Assembly: GCF_023913755.1 (NCBI RefSeq)
Contig: NZ_JAMXBJ010000048.1
Span: forward strand, 62,001 to 126,000
Source of the DNA: Pseudarthrobacter cellobiosi
GTDB taxonomy: Bacteria > Actinomycetota > Actinomycetes > Actinomycetales > Micrococcaceae
Length of the DNA stretch: 64,000 nucleotides
Direction of reading: 5' to 3'
The translations under genes were made by a program, and so were the position numbers. Under the pieces are notes generated by a model. That model was given only the letters and a program-made list of their open reading frames with translations, was not told the origin of the DNA and searched no databases. Numbering within the stretch: position 1 is the stretch's first letter; each line of letters opens with the position of its first letter. Below are positions 1-7,715 of the stretch, piece by piece.

Positions 1-819
1 GGTTGCCCCGCCTTCCAGGGCTTCATCCAGGCTGCCCAGGCCGGGCAGAGCAACGAGGTTGACCACCGGAGCCTCGTTATCGGCTTCCAGCAGGTCATTG
101 ATTTCGGCGGCTGACCGCCCGTGGGCCACCAAGGACTGGCGCATCGCCCGGACTATCCATTCGGGGTGGGCGTACCGGAGGGACGCGATGGTGGTTTCGT
201 CGCTTTCACCGGCGACCAGGACTTCAAGCCACTCCTCCAGCGTGTGTGCAGTGACCTTCCGCAGCACCGCATTGATCAGGGCGGAGGGTCCGGCACCGAT
301 GACGGCGCGGGCCAGGCCAACGGTCTGATCCAGGGCCGCGTGGGCCGGGACACGCATGGCCAGCAGCTGATGGGTGCCGATCCGCAGGGCGTCGAGAATG
401 GCCGGGTCAAGCTGGTCCAGCGGCCGGTCAACGCAGCGGGCCAGGATGGCATCGTAGGTGCCCTGGCCACGCAAGGCACCGTAGCTGAGCTCGGTGGCGA
501 ACCCGGCGTCGCGCTTGTCCAGGCCGTGATGGCGGATGCGGGACGGGAGCACCAGGTTGGCATAGGCGTCCTCGGCGGCTACCGCGCGCAGGACTTCAAA
601 AGCCACCAGCCTCGCCGGGTCCGCCCGGCGGGTCCGCTGCGCCGGAGCGTTTTCGGTGAAGCTTCGCTGGGAGGGGCGGTTGCGTTCGCGGCCCTGGGCG
701 TTGCGTTGGCTGGAATCCCGCGGCCCGCCCTTGCCCCGTCCGCTGTTGCCCCGTCCGCCGCCTGCGGCGCCACTTCCGCTGCCGCCCCTGCCGCCTGCAT
801 TACCGCCGGATTCGCTCAT
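1..819 (-). CDS. rsmB: 16S rRNA (cytosine-967-C5)-methyltransferase RsmB, 3' part cut by window edge
   Basis: The N-terminal 273 residues are visible. After about 60 residues of Gly/Ser/Arg-rich low-complexity leader comes the NusB-like RNA-binding domain (ARLVAFEVLRAVAAEDAYAN, then LPSRIRHHGLDKRDAGFATE and DRPLDQLDPAILDALRIGTH). The SAM-dependent methyltransferase domain would lie beyond the left edge. The family methylates C967 of 16S rRNA. The ATG at 819-817 overlaps the fmt stop as ATGA, so the two are translationally coupled. The basic leader is an actinobacterial-style extension. The family call is firm; the missing catalytic half is assumed intact. Confidence 0.9.
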   Translation of the reverse strand, partial: MSESGGNAGGRGGSGSGAAGGGRGNSGRGKGGPRDSSQRNAQGRERNRPSQRSFTENAPAQRTRRADPARLVAFEVLRAVAAEDAYANLVLPSRIRHHGLDKRDAGFATELSYGALRGQGTYDAILARCVDRPLDQLDPAILDALRIGTHQLLAMRVPAHAALDQTVGLARAVIGAGPSALINAVLRKVTAHTLEEWLEVLVAGESDETTIASLRYAHPEWIVRAMRQSLVAHGRSAAEINDLLEADNEAPVVNLVALPGLGSLDEALEGGAT

Positions 820-1736
820 TCGAAGACCACGCTTTCCAGTGTTGCCATGCCACGCGCCCAGTCGGCGGCGGCCATCATCTTTTTGCCCGAAGGCTGGATC
901 CTCGTCAGCTCCACAGCGTGGGATCCGGTGCCCACCAGGAGGCTCTTGCCGTCGAGGAATACTGCGCCGGGCTGCAGGTCAGTGTTGTCCGGCCGGAGCC
1001 GGACGGGTTCGAGTTTGACGCGCTGTCCGTCCAGGGTGGTCCAGGCACCGGGCTCGGGAGTTACGCCGCGGGCCCGCCTGCCGATCGCCAGGGCAGGCTG
1101 CTTCCAGTCGAGCCGGCCATCATCGATGGTCAGCTTGGGGGCCAGTGAAACATCGCCGACCTGCGGCTGCGCAGCGGCCCTCCCAGCTTCGACGGCGGAC
1201 AGTGTCTGGGCAAGGAGCACTGCCCCGCTGTGGGACAGCCGCTCCAGCAGCGCTCCGGCGGTGTCCTCCGGGGCAACGCCCTCGGTCAGCGTTCCGAAGA
1301 CCGGGCCGGTGTCCAAACCTTCTTCCAGCAGGAAGGTGACTGCCCCGGTGACGTCGTCGCCGGCCATCACGGCGCGCTGCACCGGGGCAGCGCCACGCCA
1401 TGCGGGAAGCAGGGAAAAGTGCAGGTTGATCCAACCATGCGGGGGAACATCCAGCGCGGCGCGGGGAATCAGTCCGCCGTAGGCCACGATGGCTGCCACG
1501 TCCGGCTTGGCCGCGGCGATTTTCGCCGTCACGGCTTCGTCCACGCGGGTGGCGTGGATGACGTCGATTTCCAGCTCGGCGGCGCGGGCGGCAACGGGCG
1601 ACGGCGTCAGCACGCGTTTGCGCCCTATCGGCGCGTCGGGACGGGTCAGGACCGCAACGATCTCAAAGCCGGCCGCGATCAGGGCATCAAGGGACGGGAC
1701 GGCCACGGCGGGGGTGCCGGCAAAAAGTACCCTCAT
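816..1736 (-). CDS. fmt: Methionyl-tRNA formyltransferase
   Basis: The protein has 306 residues, normal for Fmt, which transfers a formyl group from 10-formyl-THF to Met-tRNA(fMet). The N-terminus MRVLFAGTPAVAVPSLDAL is typical. The catalytic region reads WINLHFSLLPAWRGAAPVQRA, with the Asn-His pair and the SLLP-RG signature. The C-terminal OB-like domain follows. The start overlaps the def stop by 4 bp and the end overlaps rsmB by 3 bp, so def, fmt and rsmB form a tight leftward operon for N-terminal formyl and deformyl processing. Confidence 0.97.
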   Translation of the reverse strand: MRVLFAGTPAVAVPSLDALIAAGFEIVAVLTRPDAPIGRKRVLTPSPVAARAAELEIDVIHATRVDEAVTAKIAAAKPDVAAIVAYGGLIPRAALDVPPHGWINLHFSLLPAWRGAAPVQRAVMAGDDVTGAVTFLLEEGLDTGPVFGTLTEGVAPEDTAGALLERLSHSGAVLLAQTLSAVEAGRAAAQPQVGDVSLAPKLTIDDGRLDWKQPALAIGRRARGVTPEPGAWTTLDGQRVKLEPVRLRPDNTDLQPGAVFLDGKSLLVGTGSHAVELTRIQPSGKKMMAAADWARGMATLESVVFE

Positions 1737-2341
1737 GTGGTGGCGCCGCCGCCGAAGCTGGCGCCCCCGGTGCTTGTTCCCCCAAAGCTCGCGCCCCCGA
1801 AACTGGACCCGACCGTCTTGGCGCGCTTCGTCGTCGTGCGTTCCGTGATGGCGTCATAGTTGGCATTGCGGATGGAGCGCAGCGCCGTCTTCCGGTCTTC
1901 ACCTTCCAGCCTGTCGGTGTAGAGGATGCCGTCCAGGTGGTCCGTCTCGTGCTGGAAACAACGGGCCAGCATGCCTTCCCCCTCCACCGCGACAGGATTC
2001 CCGTTCAGGTCAACGCCGGTGGCGCGTGTGGCGCGGAAGCGGCGGACCGGGAACGCCAGGCCAGGAATGGACAGGCAACCCTCAACCTGGTCCGCCTGGA
2101 AGTCCTCGCTGTTTTCCAGGACCGGATTGATGATGTGGCCCTCCACGCCGTCGATCCGGTAGGTGAAGACCCGCTGGCTGACGCCAATCTGGGGGGCTGC
2201 GAGGCCGGCGCCGTCCACGTCCTCCATGGTTTCCGTCATGTCCGCAACCAGCTTGGCGAGCTCAGGACCGAATTCCGACACGGGATCGGCCACTGTGCGG
2301 AGCACAGGATCACCAATGATGCGGATATTCAGAATGGCCAT
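1733..2341 (-). CDS. def: Peptide deformylase with Gly-rich C-terminal tail
   Basis: This 202-residue metalloenzyme removes N-formyl groups from nascent proteins. All three family motifs are present: GAGLAAPQIG, EGCLSIPG (metal Cys) and HETDH (two metal His plus catalytic Glu). The last 25 or so residues form a tandem GGASFGG/GGTSTGG-like glycine-rich tail that is not part of the catalytic fold and is encoded by imperfect DNA repeats at about 1735-1815. It is the first gene of the def-fmt-rsmB operon. Confidence 0.96.
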   Translation of the reverse strand: MAILNIRIIGDPVLRTVADPVSEFGPELAKLVADMTETMEDVDGAGLAAPQIGVSQRVFTYRIDGVEGHIINPVLENSEDFQADQVEGCLSIPGLAFPVRRFRATRATGVDLNGNPVAVEGEGMLARCFQHETDHLDGILYTDRLEGEDRKTALRSIRNANYDAITERTTTKRAKTVGSSFGGASFGGTSTGGASFGGGATT

Positions 2342-2421
2342 GTGCTGTCTTTCCTCACGGTGGGCGTTAATGGCGAACCTATCCAGTTTAGGTGCAGGGG
2401 CGCCGGTCCCGGGACTGGGCA

Positions 2422-2443
2422 GGCGTGCTCCGGACAGGCACGC
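2422..2443 (-). terminator. Short hairpin after the nuclease-like gene
   Basis: GCGTGC (2423-2428) and GCACGC (2438-2443) form a 6-bp stem in the gap between the 2448-3308 gene and def. There is no clear U-tract, so termination is only possible. Confidence 0.3.
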
Positions 2444-2447
2444 TCCG

Positions 2448-3308
2448 CTAGGCGCTGCGGACCTGCGCGGACGCGGGCGGAGCCACCGGAAGAAGCGCAG
2501 ACCCGGCGGCGAGCGTATCGGCGGACAGTTCCCAGACCCGGCGCAGGGCGCAGAACTTCCACCAGTGATGCTTCAGGACGTCCGGGTTGGCGCGGACCGG
2601 ACGGACTTCGGTCTCGCCGATGGCCACAGCCAGCAGTAGCGGGTTCTCACCGTACTTCCAGGGCTCCCATTCCCCAGCCACGGCATCCACGAGGCTCTCC
2701 TCGGCCTTCATACCAGCCACCAGTTGCATAACCACCTTGTCGTCCAGCGGCTTGACGGTGCCGTCCCGCGTGGTGCCCTTGGTCTTGTAATCAATGACGC
2801 AGATCCGGCCGTTGATTTTGGCCACGAGGTCAAGCGTCCCGGCGTACCCCACTGACTTGTTCCAGACGGTAATTTCCGGTGCGATGGGCTCTACGCCGTA
2901 GAGGTCCCACCACTCATCGAACCGCAGGGCAAAGCCTTCCTCGCCGTTGGCCGCCAACGCCTCGCGGGTTTCCTTCATGGCGTGGGGCCGGCCCAGGGCG
3001 CGGAGCGCAACCTGCTCGCAGTAATTATGGACGCGGTCGCCGCGTTTGGCGGCCTCGTCGCGATACAGTTCTGCTGCTTTTGAGGCCCGGTTGACGGCCT
3101 GCCGGATTTTCGCCGGGCTGCCCAGGCAATCAGCCAGCAGCGGATCCTTCGCCAGGCTGCTGGCGCCCATGTAACCGAACCAGCCGTCCAGGCCGTGCGG
3201 CTGCTGGCCGATGACGGTGGTGATTGACGGAACGGAGAACTGTTCGGTGGTGGACCGCGCATACATGCGGCCGTATTCCGTGGCGTGGGCAAGGAGTGGA
3301 TCAGTCAT
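2448..3308 (-). CDS. PD-(D/E)XK (RecB/Cas4-like) nuclease family protein
   Basis: The protein has 286 residues. The motif order matches the RecB/Cas4 nuclease core: a helix with RGDRVHNYCEQ (His plus Glu), then GYAGTLDLVAKINGR and VIDYKTKG, giving the G-x-LD, D-x-K catalytic set, followed by a Gln-containing helix (VVMQLVAGMKAEE). Such proteins are usually DNA exonucleases. No helicase or recombinase partner is adjacent. It lies outside attL, between def and the original tRNA terminator, so it is a host gene. The substrate is unknown. Confidence 0.7.
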   Translation of the reverse strand: MTDPLLAHATEYGRMYARSTTEQFSVPSITTVIGQQPHGLDGWFGYMGASSLAKDPLLADCLGSPAKIRQAVNRASKAAELYRDEAAKRGDRVHNYCEQVALRALGRPHAMKETREALAANGEEGFALRFDEWWDLYGVEPIAPEITVWNKSVGYAGTLDLVAKINGRICVIDYKTKGTTRDGTVKPLDDKVVMQLVAGMKAEESLVDAVAGEWEPWKYGENPLLLAVAIGETEVRPVRANPDVLKHHWWKFCALRRVWELSADTLAAGSALLPVAPPASAQVRSA

Positions 3309-3348
3309 ACAAAGACTCTTTCACAAGGGGCTGACAGAATGGCGGGCA

Positions 3349-3389
3349 CAAAAAAGGTCCGTTTCCGCTCGGCTGAGCGGAAACGGACC
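3349..3389 (-). terminator. Intrinsic terminator, originally downstream of tRNA-Val(CAC)
   Basis: A perfect 15-bp stem (3356-3370 with 3375-3389, loop GGCT) is followed on the minus strand by a run of U residues (A-run at 3350-3355 on the plus strand). It lies immediately beyond attL, so before integration it would have ended the leftward tRNA-Val(CAC) transcript. It is now about 41 kb from that tRNA. Confidence 0.85.
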
Positions 3390-3396
3390 AGATTCC

Positions 3397-3442
3397 TCGG
3401 TGGGCGATACTGGGTTCGAACCAGTGACCTCTTCGGTGTGAA
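3397..3442. repeat. attL core (46-bp direct repeat, partial tRNA-Val 3' end)
   Basis: The stretch is identical to 44466-44511. It starts TCGGTGGGCGAT and ends TCGGTGTGAA. It holds the 3' 42 nt of tRNA-Val(CAC) plus 4 flanking bases. The sequences diverge immediately outside it on both sides, which defines the crossover region. The 5' half of the tRNA is absent here, so this copy is a non-functional fragment. Confidence 0.93.
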
Positions 3443-3524
3443 TATTTAGCCGCTCTTGGAGGCAATCGTAAGCGCTCGCCGTCTCTGGCCCTACTTCCCT
3501 ACTCCCATATGGGATGCAGGGACC

Positions 3525-4757
3525 CTATGCCGGAACGGCTCGGATGCTCTGGGAGTCCCCCGGAGTATCGGCTTGCCCCACGTTTGCCCCACGGAACGGG
3601 TCTCCCAGGGCAGTGAGTACCGAGTCCTTGGGGGTGTCCGCGAGGTGCGCATATCGCTGGGTAACCACCGATGAGGCGTGACCAAGAAGACGGGCAACTT
3701 CCTCAATCGACACCCCGTTCTGCACCAGCCAGGATGCGTAGGTGTGGCGAAGATCGTGCGGCCGGGCATGCCCGATCTTGGCCCGGCCAAGCGCCGGCGC
3801 CCAGACGCGCTTCCGCCAGTTGTTCACGTCGGTCATTTCTCCCGTCCCGTGCAGCACGAGGTTGGACCGGCAGCGGCCTGCAGCGTGGACGTGCCCGCAG
3901 TCCCCCGCCAGCAGGATTGGCAGCCGGCCCAGCACCTCCCCGACCCAGCCCGGCACCGGAACGTCTCGCGCCTTTTTGCCCTTGGGGTACGCCTTGATCT
4001 GCGTTGCCTTCGGGTCCCAGGTCTCCACCACCCGCAGCCAGCCGCGCTGGAGGTCCAGCCGGTGCCGGTGCAACCCCATGGCCTCACCCCACCGCAGCCC
4101 ACAGCCGGCCATCAGTGCTATCGCGGCGACATCGAACGCGTCCCCGAATTCCTCAGACAGTGACGCGAACTCAGCGTGCGTCAGGAAGCGCTCGCCGGCT
4201 GGTGGGCGCGACGGAAGCTTCAGCCGGAACACCGGGTTGGCCGGGAGGACTTCGGCGTCCACAGCCGCGTTCAGCGAGGCCGAGAACAGCCCGGCGATCC
4301 GCTGCACCGAGGAGGCAGCCAGATAGTGGCGCTGGATCTTCGCGGCGGGATCTGCCGCCAGGGCTTTCTTCCGCTTGGCTTCTTCGACGGCGGAGATCCG
4401 GCGTTCGGTCTTGGACAACTCGGTAATCCAGGCGCGCCCCCGGTGCCGGGTGATCTCCGCCAGCGGCACGGTCCCCCATTTCGGCATCAAATAGGACTCC
4501 AAAAGGTAGGTTTCGCTGGCCATGGTCGTGGGCTCGACCTTCCGGGTCTCCCACCACTCTGTGGCCCATTCGCCCCAGGGCCGGTCTATGGAGTCGGGAT
4601 CCTGCCAGCCGCGGGACCTGGACTCTTGCTCCGCGGCCGAGGCGGCGTTCATCGCGCGCCGTTTGTGGTCAAAGGTGCCGGCGGACCGGCGCTTTCCAGT
4701 CGGGTCCCGGTAGAGCGCCCGGTACTTTCCGGAGGGTAGAACTTCGGTCCAGGCCAT
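3525..4757 (-). CDS. int: Tyrosine recombinase integrase
   Basis: The 410-residue integrase carries an N-terminal arm-binding/SAM-like region (about 1-170) and a catalytic domain with the full tetrad: Arg222 (GLRWGEA), His334-x-x-Arg337 (HDLRHTYASW), His360 (LLGH) and nucleophile Tyr369 (TQRYAHL). It would recombine attP with the tRNA-Val(CAC) attB. It ends 82 bp from attL and is transcribed toward it, the usual arrangement for an integrase beside its own att site. It starts with ATG. Confidence 0.96.
   Translation of the reverse strand: MAWTEVLPSGKYRALYRDPTGKRRSAGTFDHKRRAMNAASAAEQESRSRGWQDPDSIDRPWGEWATEWWETRKVEPTTMASETYLLESYLMPKWGTVPLAEITRHRGRAWITELSKTERRISAVEEAKRKKALAADPAAKIQRHYLAASSVQRIAGLFSASLNAAVDAEVLPANPVFRLKLPSRPPAGERFLTHAEFASLSEEFGDAFDVAAIALMAGCGLRWGEAMGLHRHRLDLQRGWLRVVETWDPKATQIKAYPKGKKARDVPVPGWVGEVLGRLPILLAGDCGHVHAAGRCRSNLVLHGTGEMTDVNNWRKRVWAPALGRAKIGHARPHDLRHTYASWLVQNGVSIEEVARLLGHASSVVTQRYAHLADTPKDSVLTALGDPFRGANVGQADTPGDSQSIRAVPA
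3573..3593 (+). repeat. Putative integrase arm-type sites, left (two TTGCCCCACG copies)
   Basis: TTGCCCCACG occurs at 3573-3582 and again at 3584-3593, 11 bp apart. The same motif pair with the same 11-bp phasing occurs near the right end (44377-44397). Position and spacing fit integrase arm-binding sites flanking the attP core. The pair lies within the 3' coding end of the integrase gene. Confidence 0.55.
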
Positions 4758-4782
4758 GGCCCGTCCTTTCAGGTGATGGGAT

Positions 4783-5187
4783 TTAGTGGACTTGGGCTTC
4801 GGTGGCCACGAGCAGTGCCAGCTCGTCCGGGGTGAGTCCGCGGAGCCTGTCCTTCAGGACGTCAGCGGATACCCATAGTTCGTCGGCCAGCTCATAGGGG
4901 CGATTGCTCCACCGAAGCGCTGCGGCCAAGGCTTCGATGGGGATGAGTCGGCGCGCCGTTTCCAGGCGCACCTCAAGCTCCACCGACGTCGTTTGGCAGC
5001 CGATGTGTTGACGTTCGATATGGATCAGCTCATGCGTAAGCGTGCAGCGACGCTCCACCTGATCCAGGCGTTTGTCCATCCAGATGATGTCGACGCCGTT
5101 CGTGCGTCCGGGCACAAGGTCGGGCATCACCACCCAGGACAACCGGATGTGAGCAAGCTTTCTGAGAATCCCCCATGGATGAAACAC
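4783..5187 (-). CDS. ImmA/IrrE-family metallopeptidase
   Basis: The 134-residue protein has the zinc protease motif HELIHIERQH (HExxH) at about residues 51-60. Family members such as ImmA cleave phage or ICE repressors, so a role in prophage induction is plausible. It lies between the integrase and the 5224-5640 gene, all leftward. No strong ribosome site precedes the ATG at 5187, so translation may be coupled or the start may be wrong. Confidence 0.75.
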   Translation of the reverse strand: MFHPWGILRKLAHIRLSWVVMPDLVPGRTNGVDIIWMDKRLDQVERRCTLTHELIHIERQHIGCQTTSVELEVRLETARRLIPIEALAAALRWSNRPYELADELWVSADVLKDRLRGLTPDELALLVATEAQVH

Positions 5188-5223
5188 GGCCCAAACGCTA
5201 ACAGCGGGGGCAGACAGTGAGAG

Positions 5224-5640
5224 CTAGGAAGCGCCTACTGTCTTGTGCTTGGTGATCTTGGCTTCCGGCGTAATCGATGGAACCAAAGGACCCCGACCAA
5301 GGATGGAGGCTGAGCTGCGTGCCGCCGCTGCAGCGGTATCGTACAGGCCGTGCATCAGATAGGAGTCGGGCAGCGCTCTGCTGATTTCCTCGTAAGTAGG
5401 CGCGTCACCTTCGGCGGAAACGCTGTCGTTATCGAGGATGGACATGGCCACCACTGAACAATGGACCCCGTCGCCTGTTGCTGCGAGATTACCGAGGATT
5501 ACGTAGATCGCCTCGCGTGGCTCCACAACTTCAACGTGCCAGCTGAGTTTTTCCTCGGCGTTGGCGGGCGCAAAGTAGGAGTTGGCGCTCATGACGGAGT
5601 AATTACGGCTGGCCGGGATGAGGGCGCGTTCCCCCGCCAC
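5224..5640 (-). CDS. Small protein, possible SecB-like chaperone of a toxin-antitoxin-chaperone set
   Basis: The protein is 138 residues from a GTG that abuts the upstream TAA (TAAGTG), or 122 from ATG 5592. The GTG has a GGAAAG 11 nt upstream and fits coupling. After a beta-rich N-terminus (KLSWHVEVVEPREAIYVILG), the C-terminal part has APTYEEI, a helix starting LYDTAAAAARSS, and GRGPLVPSI. By eye this resembles the terminal part of SecB-like chaperones such as Rv1957 (helix, then G-PPL-P). It directly follows a HigA-like antitoxin, which is the TAC gene order. The assignment is an inference from weak similarity and context; otherwise it is an unknown phage protein. Confidence 0.4.
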   Translation of the reverse strand: MAGERALIPASRNYSVMSANSYFAPANAEEKLSWHVEVVEPREAIYVILGNLAATGDGVHCSVVAMSILDNDSVSAEGDAPTYEEISRALPDSYLMHGLYDTAAAAARSSASILGRGPLVPSITPEAKITKHKTVGAS

Positions 5641-6033
5641 TTATTTGACGCTTTCCGTGAGGAAAGACGCAACGGCGGAGTCGGCATGGCTGGGTTCGGC
5701 TCCACCGACGAACTCCGCGATGTACTCTCGTTCGCGCTCGACTTTTGCCCAGGTCTCGCCGTCCTCGACAGTTATGTTGAGGCGTGCGCCGACTGCCATG
5801 GCATAGCGGACAAGGGTGCTCAGCTTCGGGTCTGAATCATAGCGCTCGAAGGCTGTCACCGCAGTTCGCGTGATGCCGATAATGTCGGCGATGTCCTGCT
5901 GCGTCATGCCCTTGCGCTTCCGAAGCTGCAGGAGTTCGTCCATCATGTCCTGGGACTGATTTATTAGCTCGGACGCGATCATCTGCTTGAGGTCGTTCGG
6001 ATCCGAGACGAAAATGGAATTGGTTTCACTCAT
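5641..6033 (-). CDS. HigA-like XRE-family antitoxin or regulator
   Basis: The 130-residue protein has a central HTH (LRKRKGMTQQDIADIIGITR, then TAVTAFERYDSDPKLSTLVRY) typical of HigA/XRE antitoxins that bind their own promoter. I chose ATG 6033, preceded by GGGGAA 6 nt upstream; ATG 6045 is an alternative. The C-terminal tail (EYIAEFVGG to ASFLTESVK) extends beyond the HTH domain and could be a chaperone-addiction tail if the neighbour is SecB-like. It lies downstream of a HigB/RelE-like gene and directly upstream of the 5224-5640 gene. Confidence 0.75.
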   Translation of the reverse strand: MSETNSIFVSDPNDLKQMIASELINQSQDMMDELLQLRKRKGMTQQDIADIIGITRTAVTAFERYDSDPKLSTLVRYAMAVGARLNITVEDGETWAKVEREREYIAEFVGGAEPSHADSAVASFLTESVK

Positions 6034-6060
6034 TGGATTCCCCATCAATGTCAAGTGCAG

Positions 6061-6582
6061 CTAACATTCTAACTCTATTCCCCAAGTCCGATTACCAACA
6101 GACCCTTCTTCGTAACGACTTCGCGCATCGTTGATGTGTGCGTCTTGCCGCACCGACGGGCCTCCTGCGCGCGGCTTCCGTCCGAACTTAAGCGCCACCA
6201 TGAGTCTCTTATGCTCGGGCGGCTCCGCAAAGTACAGCCTCAGCAGGTGCCTCTTCTCGAGGTCCTCGTGGTCTGGGTTGACTTGCACGCGAAGCTCCAG
6301 AAGGTCCGGCACGCGCTGAATGATTCCGACATCTTCTCTCTCGCCGAGCCTAAGCCGGCCCCGTTCTGCCCCTCGCCATAGTCGATCCCAAGCAGCTTGA
6401 ACCAGATACTTCTCCTGCCCTGGTATGGACTCAAGGACACTAAAGATTTCGCGCTTGACGGGGCACCCCCCGGCGAGATCGCGGGCGTATCCCCAATACC
6501 CCCCATCCCTGGTGGATCGGTCGCCAAGATACGAAGACTGTTCAACACGCCGCCCCATGTGCGGCCCCGGAGTTGCATTCAT
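6061..6582 (-). CDS. HigB/RelE-superfamily toxin-like protein
   Basis: The protein has 173 residues. The N-terminal 40 look like a leader or a wrong start. The rest follows the HigB/RelE layout: paired N-terminal helices (VKREIFSVLESIPGQEKYLV), PDLLELRVQV, LLRLYFAEPPEHKRLMVALK, a basic turn (FGRKP) and a final helix QDAHINDARSRYEE. Members are ribosome-dependent mRNA endonucleases. Gene order (toxin first, HTH antitoxin next) matches HigBA. Similarity is by pattern only, and catalytic residues vary too much in this superfamily to confirm by eye. Confidence 0.55.
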   Translation of the reverse strand: MNATPGPHMGRRVEQSSYLGDRSTRDGGYWGYARDLAGGCPVKREIFSVLESIPGQEKYLVQAAWDRLWRGAERGRLRLGEREDVGIIQRVPDLLELRVQVNPDHEDLEKRHLLRLYFAEPPEHKRLMVALKFGRKPRAGGPSVRQDAHINDARSRYEEGSVGNRTWGIELEC

Positions 6583-6683
6583 GCGCCGCCACCAACGACC
6601 GCAATAGCCGCGACAAGACAGACACTGAAACTCCTACTGCTCACCGTCACGCCTTCCCCCAATAGTCTTCATCGCACCTATCG

Positions 6684-7715
6684 TCACTTACTCCCGCCGG
6701 CGGTGAGCTTGGCTGCCCACCCGACGGCGGTGTCCATCGCTGCGGCGGTAGGCGCCACAGACGGTTCGCCTTTCATCGCTGGATGGTCGCCAAAGACGCG
6801 GGCCCCGAAGGTCTTGCGGAGGTCGTCCCGCACGTCTTGATTGCCAATGGGGGCCAAGAAGGCATCGAAGGTCTTCAATTGCACAGCGAGTGAGCCCGCC
6901 CAGTTAGCTAGCGATCTGTGCTGATGCGCCTGTCTCGCAAAATAGCCGGCGAGGGCAAAAATGCCAGCCAGCAAGATTGCTCGCTGAAGTAGATGAACGT
7001 AGTCACCAGCGGCTATATCGAACCAACCCCAGCCCCAGGTTGGCCCCATGATAAATAGTGCCGTCACCGCGGCCGCTGCGAAGACCATGGTCACAGTCAG
7101 CCGACGAAAGTTGTCGGCGCTGTCCCGTTCCGTTTCCGCCAGAGATTCATAGTAGGACGACATGGTGGCGTCACCAGTGATCCCAGCCGCCTTAGCGGCG
7201 GCCGTCGCTGATGCAGTGGCCTTCTCTTGCTGGGACCGAATGTCATCAAGCAGCCGTGTGGCTTCATCCCGCTCCAGGTCCTCAAGTCGCTGGAGCGCTT
7301 CGCGCAGGGGCTCCGCAGGACCTGGCCCATTGCCGGCCGCCGAATGCCTGAGGGTCTGGGTAACGAGCATGGTCAAGGATTTCCGAAAGCTTGAAAGAAT
7401 TCGGGCGTTCAACTTTTCCTGTTCGTAGGCGGATCCCAGAATGATCTCGAGATATTCAAGGGTTTGAGTGGCTCCTCTGCCATCGAACCAGCCCACCAGC
7501 TCGCCACTGGTGGCACCCTGATAGAGGCTGTTATCGGCGGATCGGATCCGTTCGTCGTGCAGGAGATCGCTGAGAACTGCGAATAAATCGCGGACCATCG
7601 GAGCAACCGCGGGAGGGTCGAACTTTGAAATGAGCGATTCGTGGCCAATAACTGGTGCGGCCTTGTCGACGGCATCCATCAATGCCAGGTACGCCGCAGT
7701 TCCTACCCGCGCCAT
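6684..7715 (-). CDS. Membrane protein translationally coupled to the repressor, function unknown
   Basis: The 343-residue protein has a helical N-terminal part (1-200, with a coiled-coil-like stretch LQRLEDLERDEATRLLDDIR), two transmembrane segments (MVFAAAAVTALFIMG and AILLAGIFALAGYFA) and a cytoplasmic-looking C-terminal region. The ATG directly follows the repressor TAG (TAGATG), so it is expressed with the repressor in the lysogen. That setting suggests a lysogen function such as superinfection exclusion, but I recognise no family. From 6583 to 6683 I see no gene. Confidence 0.7.
   Translation of the reverse strand: MARVGTAAYLALMDAVDKAAPVIGHESLISKFDPPAVAPMVRDLFAVLSDLLHDERIRSADNSLYQGATSGELVGWFDGRGATQTLEYLEIILGSAYEQEKLNARILSSFRKSLTMLVTQTLRHSAAGNGPGPAEPLREALQRLEDLERDEATRLLDDIRSQQEKATASATAAAKAAGITGDATMSSYYESLAETERDSADNFRRLTVTMVFAAAAVTALFIMGPTWGWGWFDIAAGDYVHLLQRAILLAGIFALAGYFARQAHQHRSLANWAGSLAVQLKTFDAFLAPIGNQDVRDDLRKTFGARVFGDHPAMKGEPSVAPTAAAMDTAVGWAAKLTAGGSK

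Noticed and set aside
121..1482. Long rightward open frame (453 codons) over the rsmB/fmt genes
   Set aside because: Antisense to rsmB and fmt, which have clear family motifs; composition is that of a high-GC shadow frame.
3211..3441. Short peptide ending GDTGFEPVTSSV, with similar peptides around the tRNA genes at 44288-45406
   Set aside because: Translations of tRNA sequences and their flanks, a familiar annotation artefact.
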